Origin: Endozoicomonas sp. 4G
Lineage (GTDB): Bacteria > Pseudomonadota > Gammaproteobacteria > Pseudomonadales > Endozoicomonadaceae
Length of the DNA stretch: 64,000 nucleotides
Direction of reading: 5' to 3'
Assembly (NCBI RefSeq): GCF_023822025.1
Contig: NZ_CP082909.1
Location: forward strand, 1,002,698 to 1,066,697
A model generated the notes under the pieces. It did no database searches. It was not told where the DNA came from and saw only the letters and a list, made by a program, of their open reading frames with translations. Shown here piece by piece: positions 46,846 through 58,500 of the stretch (position 1 is its first letter; each line of letters starts with the position of its first letter). The translations under genes and the position numbers were made by a program.

Positions 46846-49800
46846 ATGATTTTTAGCGCATTAAAAATCGGCATTCATCTTATCGCTGTATTGATAACGC
46901 TGTTGTCAGGAAGTGCTATTGCACTCAACGAAGAACAAAAAAATTTGCTAAAACAGCTCACCCTTCAAGAGTATGAAGAACTTGATCGAGAAATTAAAGA
47001 AAAATGTTTATATAGGGAAGCTGAATTTTACATTAATAGAGCAATAGCAAACGTTAACATAAGAAAAAGAAATGTTTTTTTTACAAGCATAAATAAAGAA
47101 ATAGCTCAGAGAATGGGTGTTAAGGCCGACGATAACATCATTAAGTTTAGAATACCTTACAAACTATTAAGGACGTTTAATCTTGTTCAAGCAATGATTT
47201 ATTATTACGATAATTTAATTATGCGTGAAAAAATTAAAGATAATAAAGCATCTACCGTTGTTACTGACTATGCAAATATATTGCCATCAAAAAGATCAGA
47301 ACAAGTTCCCGATATAAACTTTATAACTCTACATTATGAAGATCGCGATCAACTATATGAAGGAACACGTACCTTAAAGGTTGCAAAAAACAAAGACTTC
47401 AATGTTCGATCAATAGATTACAAGCCAGATACTCCAGGGCATCTATTACGAAATGGCGATTTCATATTTTCTTTCAGCGATATAATTCGACAAGGCAATT
47501 TGGAGGATGGAGATAAAATAATTTTCCCCGATAGCACTTCTTTAAGGGATGAAGTTTCATCACCTATAAAAAACACTGCAACTAAAGCCAGAGAGATTTA
47601 TATTGCAGTCAATCGGATTCAAGACTTTCTTAATAAGAAATATCCAAATAAATTTAGTTTTAGTTCCATCGATGGCAATATATTTGAGGTGTCTCTGGAT
47701 TTTGTAGCCTCCTATGGTTGGTGGAAAGATGCATTTTGTAGAGTATTGTTTATGTTTGACAATGCCGGTTACTCAGGACCAGAAATTCATATCGAATATG
47801 CACCAGATATTGATAGCATTTTTAAAAGTGATCTGTTCCGGATGCACACTTATTATAATTCTAAAAGCATCATAATGAATTTTTATAAAGATTGGTTATT
47901 GAAATATTCTGAACAAGTACACTATGCATCTGGCAGTTTTTCTGTAGAACAGCAGATTTTGAATATTATCAATTGTATAACGACGGGCTTGGACATAAGA
48001 ACAAAAGGCGTTCTTTCATGTGATCTGCATGGAAAAAGTGCTCAGGATGTGGTCGTACAAGAAATAATCAACACAAATAATCAGGCACAAAAAAAAGTTA
48101 ACACGGCTGTTTATATAGAAACGGATCGTGAGAAGATAAAAGAAAGTTTGCATAAAAGAACAAAAGATGGAGAAGATCCAGTTTTTGATTATTTGACGAT
48201 GGATGATGTACTCGGTTCAGAATTCGATAAACCAGAGAACACAGAATCAATAAGGTCTGATATTTTTATACCTGTTAAAATGTACAACGAAGCTGAGGTT
48301 GTAGAACTTGACTACACCTCGATTAAAGGTTTTTATGACCTGATACATCAAACCGAGAAGAAGTCAGGATTTATAATACCACGAGATGTTCCCCCTATGC
48401 TTTATTATAAGAATAAACCACTACATCATTTTAATTTTCGAAAGGTTTTGCATAGCATAAGAAAAGGGAATACAAAAAGGAAGAAGAAAAAAGAAACAAA
48501 AGAAAATAAACAAAACAAACGCAAGAAAACAGATGACATTGTGACAATGATTGTTAGAGTGCCTGGCTATGAAAAGCGACCATTTGAAATGGCTAAAGCA
48601 AGCCTAGACACATATTATATTCCAGAACATCCGCGCCACTTGATGCATAACAAGATAACTGACATAAGCGAGGTACGCAAACCCATAAAATGGGAAATAC
48701 ATTTTTTTGAAAATAAAAAACTGGCAAAAGCTAATGATATGCTTTACGAATACAACATTATTTTGCCCTTAGAACCACAAAAGACAAAAGAACGCTATAG
48801 AGGAGGATCTCAATATGGAACTTTACCCAATATCTGGATACCCATTGTTAGAAGTGATATGTCTGATGTGGAAAAAAAATTCGCTTTGATGTCCATGTAT
48901 GACTTATCAAGAAATAAATTTAGAATTCCAAATAATCTTAAAAAACACGCCGTCTCAAATTTGGGTAATGACATTATTACCAAGGCATTATTAACGCCGA
49001 AGAACGATAAATGGATGCCCACTCAAGCCTATTTGAATTTTTTGCTGCAAAGAATTCAGATGTCTCTCCTTATAAATGATGATGATTTCAAAACTGCTAA
49101 AGAAAATAATGCTTTTTTTGAGAATGTCATTAATGGCAATATTGACGAACAGGTTATCGAGGATTTGGGATTTTTTCTTGGCCATCTGACTCCAGTCCTG
49201 AGTTCCGTACAAAAAATGGATTTTCCGGATAAGACAGAAATCAACTATCGTATTGTTTTAAACTACCTGATTGAAATGTGTGTCAGGACTCTGATGCATA
49301 ACGAATTTAATGATAGTTCTGAAATAGTAAAACAACTTGTAGAAAAACCGGAGCAATTTAGCCTGGAGGACATCTACATTTCTAACACAAAAGATATGGT
49401 TTTACCTTTTAATATATTACAAATTTATGATTTCCTTTTTGCAAAAATTGCCTTTGATCCTTTTCAGCAAGAGACTTTTCACCAAGAGACTTTTCACCAA
49501 GAGACTTTCAACCTTACTTTTTACGATCATGAGATGGAAGCGCTTCAGCTTAGTATCAAGGATCTGCGTAAGATTATTGATGGCAAAACAAATCTTATCC
49601 CACTTTTTTTAGATCGTTTGCTTCCTGTTGCCAAGTATCACTCAGCCGACCTGAATTTCGAAAACGAAGAGTTTTTAAATAAGTTTACGTTAAGCGTTTT
49701 GAAAAAGTATGAAGACCGAACAAAAAATAAAGAGGTAAAAGCTTCACTGCAAGCTTTTCTAAAAAACACAGAACAAAAATCGGATTTTTTCAGCAAAGAA

Positions 49801-51054
49801 AAAACAGATAAATTAATCTCTTTATTCAGGAATCATACTCCAGAACTTCTGATTAATGTTCCAAATAAGCAAGGTGGTTTCAGACAAACCTGCTACCATT
49901 GTCGTCAACTTTATGAAACGAAAACCCCCATAAGAGGAAGTAGTCGTACGAAAAACAAGGCCACTGGCAAATCAAAAGCCACTGGCAAATCAAAAGCCAC
50001 TGGCAAATCAAAAGAACCTCTGGTAATGCCTTTTCACAAAAAATGCCTGGAAAAAGACAAACTTATCAGGAAAGAAGCGCAGCAATTATATAAAAAGATG
50101 GCAAAGGGATACCCCAAAAAACGGATTATTGAACCCGATCATGCCTATAATCCTGTTCCCGATGGTTTTGAGCTGATAAGGATTAATGGCGATGGTAACT
50201 GTATGTACTCGTCCATTGCGGAGATATTCAACCGGAGTGGGCAGTCAGGACAAACTGGGATATGGAACCAACAAACAGTAAGGCAGATGATGGATTATAA
50301 CCTTCGCCGGATTTATTCCGAGATTCTGAATCATCCTGACCAGGAAAAACTGATGCAAGAGCTTGGGCTACTATCGGGGATCGATGCTGGCTTGATTCAA
50401 GCGGTTCTCGATGACGATGTCATTATCAATTCAGCCTCTTCCGGTCAGTCAGAGTTAGGCCGATTGCAACAATTTGGCGATGCCCAGCTGATGACCCTGC
50501 TGGTGCCGACACAGGGTGTCTGGTTCCCGGTCATTACCCAGGGTGACTACGGGTCTTATCACGAGATTTATGACCTGAGGCGCTGGATCCAACTGGCTCC
50601 GAACCTTTTGGCTATGCTGTTACAAAACGAGGATTATCGATTTCCTGATCTCACTGAAGATCAAAGGGCAACACTTTTGCAATTGTTGTTAGAGCAAAGT
50701 TTCGATCAAGCTGAGCACTTTGTCTCTCAAATTCTGGTAGCCCCCGATGACTCTTCAGCTTATCTTATCCACTACCCCAGTTCTGTGGCTCTCCTGGAAC
50801 ACTTTGATGCAGCAATAAGCGTTGAAGCACTTCAGAATATGGAGGTGGAGCCACCACATACCGTTCAGGTTGATGAGGCTTTTCACGATCTTTCTATCGA
50901 TGAAAGTAGTAAAAGAATCAAGCTTGATCCCGCTTCTTCCGTTTCAAACAATGAGACTGACCGTGAGACTGTACAGGACAGCAATCCCTTATCGTTAATG
51001 ATTGAAGCTGGAGCATTCCTTACTACGCCACATATACCCACCCATACCCTGTAA
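46846..51054 (+). CDS. Giant exported OTU-protease-like protein, copy 6
   Basis: A 1,402-residue protein. The signal peptide ends LSGSAIALNEEQ. It is of the REIKEKCLYREAEFYINRAIANVN type, closest to copies 5 and 8. Near residue 877 the 15-base unit GAGACTTTTCACCAA is repeated (ETFHQ twice plus a partial unit, 49471-49510). Between CYHC and FHKKC the linker holds three ATGKSK repeats (49960-50013). OTU core: Cys about 1119, His about 1239. The tail carries KRIKLD (50911-50928). The stretch 49711-50829 is nearly identical to 53995-55131 in copy 8 apart from one repeat unit, evidence of recent gene conversion or unequal exchange. Confidence 0.82.
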   Translation: MIFSALKIGIHLIAVLITLLSGSAIALNEEQKNLLKQLTLQEYEELDREIKEKCLYREAEFYINRAIANVNIRKRNVFFTSINKEIAQRMGVKADDNIIKFRIPYKLLRTFNLVQAMIYYYDNLIMREKIKDNKASTVVTDYANILPSKRSEQVPDINFITLHYEDRDQLYEGTRTLKVAKNKDFNVRSIDYKPDTPGHLLRNGDFIFSFSDIIRQGNLEDGDKIIFPDSTSLRDEVSSPIKNTATKAREIYIAVNRIQDFLNKKYPNKFSFSSIDGNIFEVSLDFVASYGWWKDAFCRVLFMFDNAGYSGPEIHIEYAPDIDSIFKSDLFRMHTYYNSKSIIMNFYKDWLLKYSEQVHYASGSFSVEQQILNIINCITTGLDIRTKGVLSCDLHGKSAQDVVVQEIINTNNQAQKKVNTAVYIETDREKIKESLHKRTKDGEDPVFDYLTMDDVLGSEFDKPENTESIRSDIFIPVKMYNEAEVVELDYTSIKGFYDLIHQTEKKSGFIIPRDVPPMLYYKNKPLHHFNFRKVLHSIRKGNTKRKKKKETKENKQNKRKKTDDIVTMIVRVPGYEKRPFEMAKASLDTYYIPEHPRHLMHNKITDISEVRKPIKWEIHFFENKKLAKANDMLYEYNIILPLEPQKTKERYRGGSQYGTLPNIWIPIVRSDMSDVEKKFALMSMYDLSRNKFRIPNNLKKHAVSNLGNDIITKALLTPKNDKWMPTQAYLNFLLQRIQMSLLINDDDFKTAKENNAFFENVINGNIDEQVIEDLGFFLGHLTPVLSSVQKMDFPDKTEINYRIVLNYLIEMCVRTLMHNEFNDSSEIVKQLVEKPEQFSLEDIYISNTKDMVLPFNILQIYDFLFAKIAFDPFQQETFHQETFHQETFNLTFYDHEMEALQLSIKDLRKIIDGKTNLIPLFLDRLLPVAKYHSADLNFENEEFLNKFTLSVLKKYEDRTKNKEVKASLQAFLKNTEQKSDFFSKEKTDKLISLFRNHTPELLINVPNKQGGFRQTCYHCRQLYETKTPIRGSSRTKNKATGKSKATGKSKATGKSKEPLVMPFHKKCLEKDKLIRKEAQQLYKKMAKGYPKKRIIEPDHAYNPVPDGFELIRINGDGNCMYSSIAEIFNRSGQSGQTGIWNQQTVRQMMDYNLRRIYSEILNHPDQEKLMQELGLLSGIDAGLIQAVLDDDVIINSASSGQSELGRLQQFGDAQLMTLLVPTQGVWFPVITQGDYGSYHEIYDLRRWIQLAPNLLAMLLQNEDYRFPDLTEDQRATLLQLLLEQSFDQAEHFVSQILVAPDDSSAYLIHYPSSVALLEHFDAAISVEALQNMEVEPPHTVQVDEAFHDLSIDESSKRIKLDPASSVSNNETDRETVQDSNPLSLMIEAGAFLTTPHIPTHTL
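49960..50013 (+). repeat. In-frame 18-base tandem repeat, three units (copy 6)
   Basis: Three perfect GCCACTGGCAAATCAAAA units encode ATGKSK three times in the linker of the zinc-like motif. The same unit occurs four times in copy 8 and six times, slightly changed, in copy 9. Confidence 0.9.
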
Positions 51055-51063
51055 GCTAAATTT

Positions 51064-51092
51064 ACCTGCCATTGGAAGGCTGGTATTTTTAA
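51064..51092 (+). terminator. Terminator after giant copy 6
   Basis: ACCTGCC ATTGGAA GGCTGGT followed by ATTTTTAAAA. One stem pair is disturbed (A-T to T mismatch) compared with the other copies. Confidence 0.65.
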
Positions 51093-51207
51093 AATAAGCT
51101 ACTATTCATTTGATTCATTCGACACGGGATTCAGCCCGTAAGGGGTACTCAGACATTGACGTTCAATATAGACAATTTTAAGCATGGTATTGTAAGGTTT
51201 GCCAAGC

Positions 51208-54200
51208 ATGATTTTTAGCGCATTAAAAATCGGTATTCATTTTATCGTTTTATTGATAACACTGATGTCAGGAAGTGCTCTTGCACTCAATGAAGAACAA
51301 AAAAACATGCTAAAACAGCTTACCCTTCAAGAGTATGAAGAACTTGATCGAGAAATTGAAGAAAAATGTTTATATAGAGAAGCTCGATTTTACATTAATA
51401 GAGCGATAGCCAACGTTAACAGAAGAAAAAGAAATGATTTTTTTAGAAACCAAAATAAAGAAATAGCTCAGAGAATGGGTGTTAAGGCCGGTGATAATAT
51501 TATCACGTTTAGAATACCTTACAAACTATTAACGACGTTCAATCTTGTTCAAGCAATGATTTATTATTACGATAATAAAAAAACTATCGGCAGAAGTATT
51601 AAAGATAATAAAGCATCCGCTTTTGTTACTGACTATGCCAACATATTGCTATCAAAAAGATCGGAACAAGTGCTCGATATAGATTTGATAACTGTGTATT
51701 ATGAAAATCGTAATTACCCACATCAAGCAAAACGTGCCTTAGAGGTTCCAAAAAACAAAGACTTCAGTTTTCAATCAATAGGTTACGATCCATACACTCC
51801 ACTGTATCTACTACGAAATGGAGCGTTTATTTTTTCCTTCAACGATATAATTCGACAAGGAAATTTAGAGGATGGAGATAGAATAATTTGTCCCGATATA
51901 TTTGCATGGGACGAAGAATCACCACCCATAAGAAATACTGCATCAAAAGCCAGAGAGATTTATATTGCAGTCAATCGACTTCAAGACTTTCTTGATAAGA
52001 AATATCCAAACAAATTTAGGTTTAGCTTCATTGATAACAATATATTTGAGGTGTCTCTGGATTTTGTAGCCCCCTATGGATGGTGGAAAGATGCATTTTA
52101 TAGAATAGTGTTTAACTTTAACAATAGTGGCAGCACAGGACCAGAAATTGATATCGATTATGCACCAGATATTGATAGCCCTTTTGGTTGGCTGTTCCGG
52201 ATACACACTGATTATAACTCTAAAAGCATCATAATGGATTTTTATAAAGAATGGTTATTGAAATTTTCTGAACAAGTACACTATGCACCTGACAACCTTA
52301 CTGTAGAAGAGCAGATTTTGAATATTATCAATTGTATGACGACTGACTTGAACATAAGAACAAAAGGTGTTCTTTCATGTGATCTGCATGGAATTACTGC
52401 TCAGGATGTGATCATACAAGAAATAATCAACACAAATTTTCAGGCACAAAAAGTTAACACGTCTGTTTATATAGAAATGGATCGTAAGAAGATAAAAGAA
52501 AGTGTGTATGAAAGAATAAAAGATGGGGAAGATCCAGATTTTGATTATTTGACGATGGATGATGTGCTCGATTCAGAAATCGAAAAACCAGAGAATACAG
52601 AATCAATCAGGTCTGATATTTTTATACCTGTTAAAATGTACAACGAAGCTGAGGTTGTAGAACTTGACTACACCTCGATTAATGATTTTTATGACCTGAT
52701 ACATCAAACAAAGAAGAAGTCAGGATTTATAATACCAAATGTTACCCCTATGCTTTATTATAAGAATAAAGTAGTTCGTTATTTTAATGTTCGAAAGGTT
52801 TTGCATAGCATAAGAAAAGGGAATACAAAAAGGAAGAAGAAAAAAGACGACATCGTGACGATGATTGTTAGAGTTCCTGGGTATGAAAAGCGAACATTTG
52901 AAATAGCTAAAAGAAAATCAGATGCATACTATATTCCAGAACATCCGCGCCACTTGATGCATAACAAGATAACTGACATCAGCGAGGTACGCAAACTCAT
53001 AAAGTGGGAAATACATTTTTTTGAAAATAAAAAAATGGCAAAAGCTAATGATATGCTTTACGAATACAACATTATTTTGCCCTTAGAACCACAAAAGACA
53101 AAAGAACGCTATAGAGGGGGATCTCAATATGGAACTTTACCCAATGTCTGGATACCCATTGTTAGAAGTGATATGTCCGATGTCGAAAAAAAATTCGCTT
53201 TGATGTCCATGTATGACTTATCAAGAAATAAATTTAGAATTCCAAATAATCTTAAAAAACACGCCGTTTCAAATTTGGGTAATGACATTATTACCAAAGC
53301 ATTATTAACGCCGAAGAACGATAAATGGTTGCCCACTCAAGCCTATTTGCATTTTTTGCTGCAAAGGATTCAGATGTCTCTCCTTATAAATGATGATGAT
53401 TTCACAATCGCTAAAGAAAATAATGTTTTTTTTGAGAATGTTATTAATGGCAATATTGACGAACAGGTTATCGAGGATTTGGCATTTTTTCTTGGCCATT
53501 TGACTCCAAGCCTGAAGTCCGTACAGAGAATGGATAATCCAGATAAGTCAGAAATTATTTATCGCATTGTTTTAAACTACCTGATTGAAATATGTGTCAG
53601 GATTCTGATGCACAACGAACTCAATGCCAATTATGGAATAGTAAAACAACTTATAGAAAAACCGGAGCAATTTAGCCTGGAGGACATCTACGCCTCTAAC
53701 ACAAAAGATATTGTTCTAGCTTTTAATGTATTAGAAATTTCTGATTTCCTTTTTACAAAAATTGCCTTTAATCTTTTTCATGAAGAGGCTCCCGATCTTA
53801 CTTTTGATGATCATGAGGTGGAAGCACTTCAGCTTGACATCAAGAATATACGTAAGATTATTGATGGCAAAAAAAATCTTTTTCCACTTTTTTTAAATCA
53901 CTTGCTTCCTTCTGCCAAGTATCACTCAGCCGACCTGAATTTCGAAGACAAAGAGTTTTTAAATAAGTTTACGTTAAGCGTTTTGAAAAAGTATAAAGAC
54001 CGAACAAAAAATAAAGAGGTAAAAGCTTCACTGCAAGCTTTTCTAAAAAACACAGAACAAAAATCGGATTTTTTCAGCAAAGAAAAAACAGATAAATTAA
54101 TCTCTTTATTCAGGAATCATACTCCAGAACTTCTGATTAATGTTCCAAATGAGCAAGGTGGTTTCAGACAAACCTGCTACCATTGTCGTCAACTTTATGA

Positions 54201-55347
54201 AACGAAAACCCCCATAAGAGGAAGTAGTCGTACGAAAAACAAGGCCACTGGCAAATCAAAAGCCACTGGCAAATCAAAAGCCACTGGCAAATCAAAAGCC
54301 ACTGGCAAATCAAAAGAACCTCTGGTAATGCCTTTTCACAAAAAATGCCTGGAAAAAGACAAACTTATCAGGAAAGAAGCGCAGCAATTATATAAAAAGA
54401 TGGCAAAGGGATACCCCAAAAAACGGATTATTGAACCCGATCATGCCTATAATCCTGTCCCCGATGGTTTTGAGCTGATAAGGATTAATGGCGATGGTAA
54501 CTGTATGTACTCGTCCATTGCGGAGATATTCAACCGGAGTGGGCAGTCAGGACAAACTGGGATATGGAACCAACAAACAGTAAGGCAGATGATGGATTAT
54601 AACCTTCGCCGGATTTATTCCGAGATTCTGAATCATCCTGACCAGGAAAAACTGATGCAAGAGCTTGGGCTACTATCGGGGATCGATGCTGGCTTGATTC
54701 AAGCGGTTCTCGATGACGATGTCATTATCAATTCAGCCTCTTCCGGTCAGTCAGAGTTAGGCCGATTGCAACAATTTGGCGATGCCCAGCTGATGACCCT
54801 GCTGGTGCCGACACAGGGTGTCTGGTTCCCGGTCATTACCCAGGGTGACTACGGGTCTTATCACGAGATTTATGACCTGAGGCGCTGGATCCAACTGGCT
54901 CCGAACCTTTTGGCTATGCTGTTACAAAACGAGGATTATCGATTTCCTGATCTCACTGAAGATCAAAGGGCAACACTTTTGCAATTGTTGTTAGAGCAAA
55001 GTTTCGATCAAGCTGAGCACTTTGTCTCTCAAATTCTGGTAGCCCCCGATGACTCTTCAGCTTATCTTATCCACTACCCCAGTTCTGTGGCTCTCCTGGA
55101 ACACTTTGATGCAGCAATAAGCGTTGAAGCAGCTCAGAATACAGAGGTTGATCCATCACAAACCGCTCAGGCTGATGAGGCTTTTCAAGTTCCTTCCAAC
55201 GACGAAAGTCATAAAAAAATAAAGCTCGACCCCGCTTCTTCGGTTTCAAGCAATGAGACTGACCGTGAGACGGGCAGCCCTCCCTTATGGTTAATAATGC
55301 AAGCTATAGAACTTACCACCCCAGACACACCTACCAATAGCCTGTAA
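51208..55347 (+). CDS. Giant exported OTU-protease-like protein, copy 8 by subtype order (fifth intact-frame gene of the plus strand region)
   Basis: This is the copy called copy 8 in this annotation. It encodes about 1,379 residues from ATG 51208, preceded by AAGGTTTGCCAAGC. The signal peptide ends MSGSALALNEEQ. The N-terminal half differs from copy 6 throughout, whereas 53995-55131 is nearly identical to it. The linker between CYHC and FHKKC has four ATGKSK units (54244-54315). OTU core: Cys about 1099, His about 1219. It lacks the ETFHQ repeat and reads FHEEAPDLTFDD there. The tail has KKIKLD (55213-55230), a conservative variant of KRIKLD, and ends ELTTPDTPTNSL. No lesion is seen. Confidence 0.82.
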   Translation: MIFSALKIGIHFIVLLITLMSGSALALNEEQKNMLKQLTLQEYEELDREIEEKCLYREARFYINRAIANVNRRKRNDFFRNQNKEIAQRMGVKAGDNIITFRIPYKLLTTFNLVQAMIYYYDNKKTIGRSIKDNKASAFVTDYANILLSKRSEQVLDIDLITVYYENRNYPHQAKRALEVPKNKDFSFQSIGYDPYTPLYLLRNGAFIFSFNDIIRQGNLEDGDRIICPDIFAWDEESPPIRNTASKAREIYIAVNRLQDFLDKKYPNKFRFSFIDNNIFEVSLDFVAPYGWWKDAFYRIVFNFNNSGSTGPEIDIDYAPDIDSPFGWLFRIHTDYNSKSIIMDFYKEWLLKFSEQVHYAPDNLTVEEQILNIINCMTTDLNIRTKGVLSCDLHGITAQDVIIQEIINTNFQAQKVNTSVYIEMDRKKIKESVYERIKDGEDPDFDYLTMDDVLDSEIEKPENTESIRSDIFIPVKMYNEAEVVELDYTSINDFYDLIHQTKKKSGFIIPNVTPMLYYKNKVVRYFNVRKVLHSIRKGNTKRKKKKDDIVTMIVRVPGYEKRTFEIAKRKSDAYYIPEHPRHLMHNKITDISEVRKLIKWEIHFFENKKMAKANDMLYEYNIILPLEPQKTKERYRGGSQYGTLPNVWIPIVRSDMSDVEKKFALMSMYDLSRNKFRIPNNLKKHAVSNLGNDIITKALLTPKNDKWLPTQAYLHFLLQRIQMSLLINDDDFTIAKENNVFFENVINGNIDEQVIEDLAFFLGHLTPSLKSVQRMDNPDKSEIIYRIVLNYLIEICVRILMHNELNANYGIVKQLIEKPEQFSLEDIYASNTKDIVLAFNVLEISDFLFTKIAFNLFHEEAPDLTFDDHEVEALQLDIKNIRKIIDGKKNLFPLFLNHLLPSAKYHSADLNFEDKEFLNKFTLSVLKKYKDRTKNKEVKASLQAFLKNTEQKSDFFSKEKTDKLISLFRNHTPELLINVPNEQGGFRQTCYHCRQLYETKTPIRGSSRTKNKATGKSKATGKSKATGKSKATGKSKEPLVMPFHKKCLEKDKLIRKEAQQLYKKMAKGYPKKRIIEPDHAYNPVPDGFELIRINGDGNCMYSSIAEIFNRSGQSGQTGIWNQQTVRQMMDYNLRRIYSEILNHPDQEKLMQELGLLSGIDAGLIQAVLDDDVIINSASSGQSELGRLQQFGDAQLMTLLVPTQGVWFPVITQGDYGSYHEIYDLRRWIQLAPNLLAMLLQNEDYRFPDLTEDQRATLLQLLLEQSFDQAEHFVSQILVAPDDSSAYLIHYPSSVALLEHFDAAISVEAAQNTEVDPSQTAQADEAFQVPSNDESHKKIKLDPASSVSSNETDRETGSPPLWLIMQAIELTTPDTPTNSL
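54244..54315 (+). repeat. In-frame 18-base tandem repeat, four units
   Basis: Four perfect copies of GCCACTGGCAAATCAAAA encode ATGKSK four times in the zinc-motif linker of the gene at 51208-55347. It has one unit more than the otherwise almost identical segment at 49960-50013. Confidence 0.9.
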
Positions 55348-55359
55348 GCTAACACCGAT

Positions 55360-55390
55360 ACCTGCCATTGGAAGGCAAATGTTTTAAAAC
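55360..55390 (+). terminator. Degenerate terminator after the gene at 51208
   Basis: ACCTGCC ATTGGAA GGCAAAT followed by GTTTTAAAAC. Only the inner TGCC/GGCA pairs of the family hairpin remain, so termination is probably weaker. Confidence 0.4.
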
Positions 55391-55403
55391 CAGCTACTAT
55401 TCA

Positions 55404-55451
55404 TTCGACTATTAGTTCGACTATTCATTCGACTATTCATTCGACTATTCA
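55404..55451 (+). repeat. 12-base tandem repeat upstream of the gene at 55542
   Basis: Four units of TTCGACTATTCA (the first ends in AG). Other copies have one TTCATTCGAC at this place, so the array is a local expansion in the upstream block. Confidence 0.85.
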
Positions 55452-55541
55452 TTAGACACACAGTTCAGCCAGTAAGGCGTACTCAGACATTGACGTTCAA
55501 TATAGAAAATTTTAAGTATGATATTGCAAGGTTTGCCTAGT

Positions 55542-58500
55542 ATGATTTTTAGCGCATTATGTATTCATTTTATCGTTTTATTGATAACACTGATGTCAGG
55601 TAGTGCTCTTGCACTCAACGACGCACAAAAAACCATGCTAAAACAGCTCACATTTCAAGAGTATGAAGAGCTTGATCAAAAACTTGAAGAAAAAAATTTA
55701 TACGCAGAAGCTGAATCTTATGTTAATAGAGCAATGTCCGCCATTCAGATAAGAAAAAGAGAAAAGTTTTTCGCAACCAAAAATAGAAAAATAGCCAAAC
55801 AAATGGGTATTAAGGCTACTAATAAAACTGCTAAATATAGAATACCATACAGGCTGCTAAGAACGTTTAACCTTGTTCAGGCAATGATTCGTTATAATGG
55901 CAAAGTAAAAATAAAAAATAGCGCAGCTAGTGTTGTTACTCATTATGTCGACAGATTGTTATCAGAAACAGGAAGCGCTGAGCAACAGCTCACAGAGGAT
56001 ATAGCCTGGATAGAGATATTCCTTGAAAATCGATTTAATAAACCAGCAAGAAGAATCCCTATAAAGACATTTAATAACAAAGAATCCAATCTTCTAACTA
56101 AATATCTAAATGACAATATATTTTATAGAAGAATGCATCTACTACGTAATGGAGAATTTGTCTTCACCAATGTCGATATGATTCGGCAAGTAAATTTAAA
56201 GGATGGAGACAAAATAATTTCACCCTATATTGATTTACATCCTCTAGCTACACCCATAAAAAATCCTGCAACCAGAGCCAGGGAGATTTATATTGCTGTT
56301 AATCGACTTCAAGCCTTTCTTGATAAGCAGTATCCGGAAAAATTCAGCTTAAGTATCAATGAAAAAAATATGCTTGAGGTACTTCTTTTCTTTATCGTAC
56401 CCTGTGGTTGGTGGCAAGATGCGTTTTTTATAGTAGTGTTTAATTTTGGCAACTTAGACAAGAAAGAACCAGAATTTAACCTTAGCTATGCACCAAATAC
56501 ACCCTTTAATTTTTGCTTTAAACACGCCCTGGAAGATACCTATCAAAAGTATAAAAAGTCTATCTTCGATTTGCACAGTGTGTGGCCAGACAATTTTTCT
56601 CTAGAACATCAGATTTTGAATATTATTAATTATGTAGCAGATGAAACCAATACAACAATAAAACATTTTTTTTCACGCAATCTGAATGAAAACTCACCTG
56701 AGGATACTCTTATTGAAGAAATAATAAACTCAAATAATCAGGCAGAAATGATATTCAACCCACCTATTTTTATAGAAACAGACCCTAAAATGATAGAAAG
56801 AAATTTTCGTAAAATAACAAAAAATAAAGACAATCTATTTTTTGATTACTTAGTCACTAACGAGTTGAAATCTGAATCAATAAGCACTGATATTTTTATG
56901 CCTGTTAAAATGTATAATCAAGCTGAAATTGTAGAGCTTAAATATACCTCGGTTAAAAATTTTTATGATCTAATCTATGAAGCCAGAAGGAAGTCAGGAT
57001 TTATAATACCGAAAAATATTGAGCCGACTTTTTATTATAAGAATAAAAAGATTGACAAACATAATGTTCGAAAAGTTTTAAATAACATAAAAAAAAGGAA
57101 TACAAAAAGTAAGAAAAACCATGATATCCTGACCGTGATTGTTAACGTGCCCGGTTATGAAAAGCCTGCGTTTAAAGAAGCTAAACACCATTTAGCTACA
57201 TATTATATTCCAGAAAATTCGTGCCACTTTATAGTTGGCAAATGCATTAACAAGAGAGTTAAAAAAAGTGAGGTACGTAAACCTATAAAATGGGAAATAC
57301 ATTTATTCGAAAATAAAAAACTAGCAAAAGCTACTAATATGCCTTATCAATACAAACTTATTTTGCCTTTAGAACCGCAAAAGACAACAGAACGCTATAG
57401 AGGAGGAACTACACTTGGAGGTCCCAGTAATGTCTGGATACCCACTGTTAGAGATGATATGTCGGAAGTGCAAAAAAGATTCACTTTGATGGCAATGTAT
57501 GACTTATCAAGATATAAATTCAGCATTCCAAATAATCTCAAAAAAGCCTCCGTTTCAATTCTGGGTAATGACATTTTTACTAAAGCACTATTAACAACCC
57601 AGGATGATGAGTGGTTGCTAAGTCAGGTTCATTTTGAATTTTTGCTGCAAAGAATCAAGATGTCTCTCCTTATAAGTCATGAGGATTACTCAGTTGCTCA
57701 GCAACATAATGCTTTTTTTGAAAGTGTCATTAATGGCACTATTGATGAAAATGTCATCGAGGACTTGGCACTTTTTCTTCCACACTTAACTCCAGGGCTG
57801 TCAGGCTTATCCAGAATGGATAGCCAAAATAAGACAGGAATTATTTACCGCATTATTTTAAACTACCTTATTGAACTCTGTGTCAGGACTCTGAGCTATA
57901 ACGAATTGGATGCAAGCTCTGGAATAACTCAACAACTTATAGAAAAACCTGAGGAATTTAGCCTGAATGACCTCTATGCTGCTAACCAACAAGGTTTTTC
58001 TGTAGCTTTTGATGTATTGAAAATTGTTGATTTCCTTTTCACAAAAACACTCTTTAACCCTTTGTATAAAAAACCTTCCGATCTTGTTTTTAATAATAAT
58101 GAGATAAGAGCTCTTCTACTTGATATCAATAATATGCATAAGTCCATTGATGCTGAGGAAAATCTTATCCCACTGTTTTTAAATCATTTATTGCCTACTG
58201 CCAGGCATTACTCTGGCGATCTGGACTTCGAAAGCAAAGAGTTTTTAAATAACTTCACTTTACGTATTTTGGAAAATTACGGAAACCGAACAAAAAATAA
58301 AAAGGTAAAAGCTTCACTGCTAGCTTTTCTGAAAAACACAGAACAAAAATCGGATTTTTTCAGCAAAGAAAAAACGGATAAATTAATCGCTTCATTCAGG
58401 GAAAATATTCCAGAGCTTCTGGCTAATGTTCCAAATGGAAAAGGTGGTTTCAGACAAACCTGTTACCGTTGTGATGAAGTTTATGAGACTAAAAGCCCCA

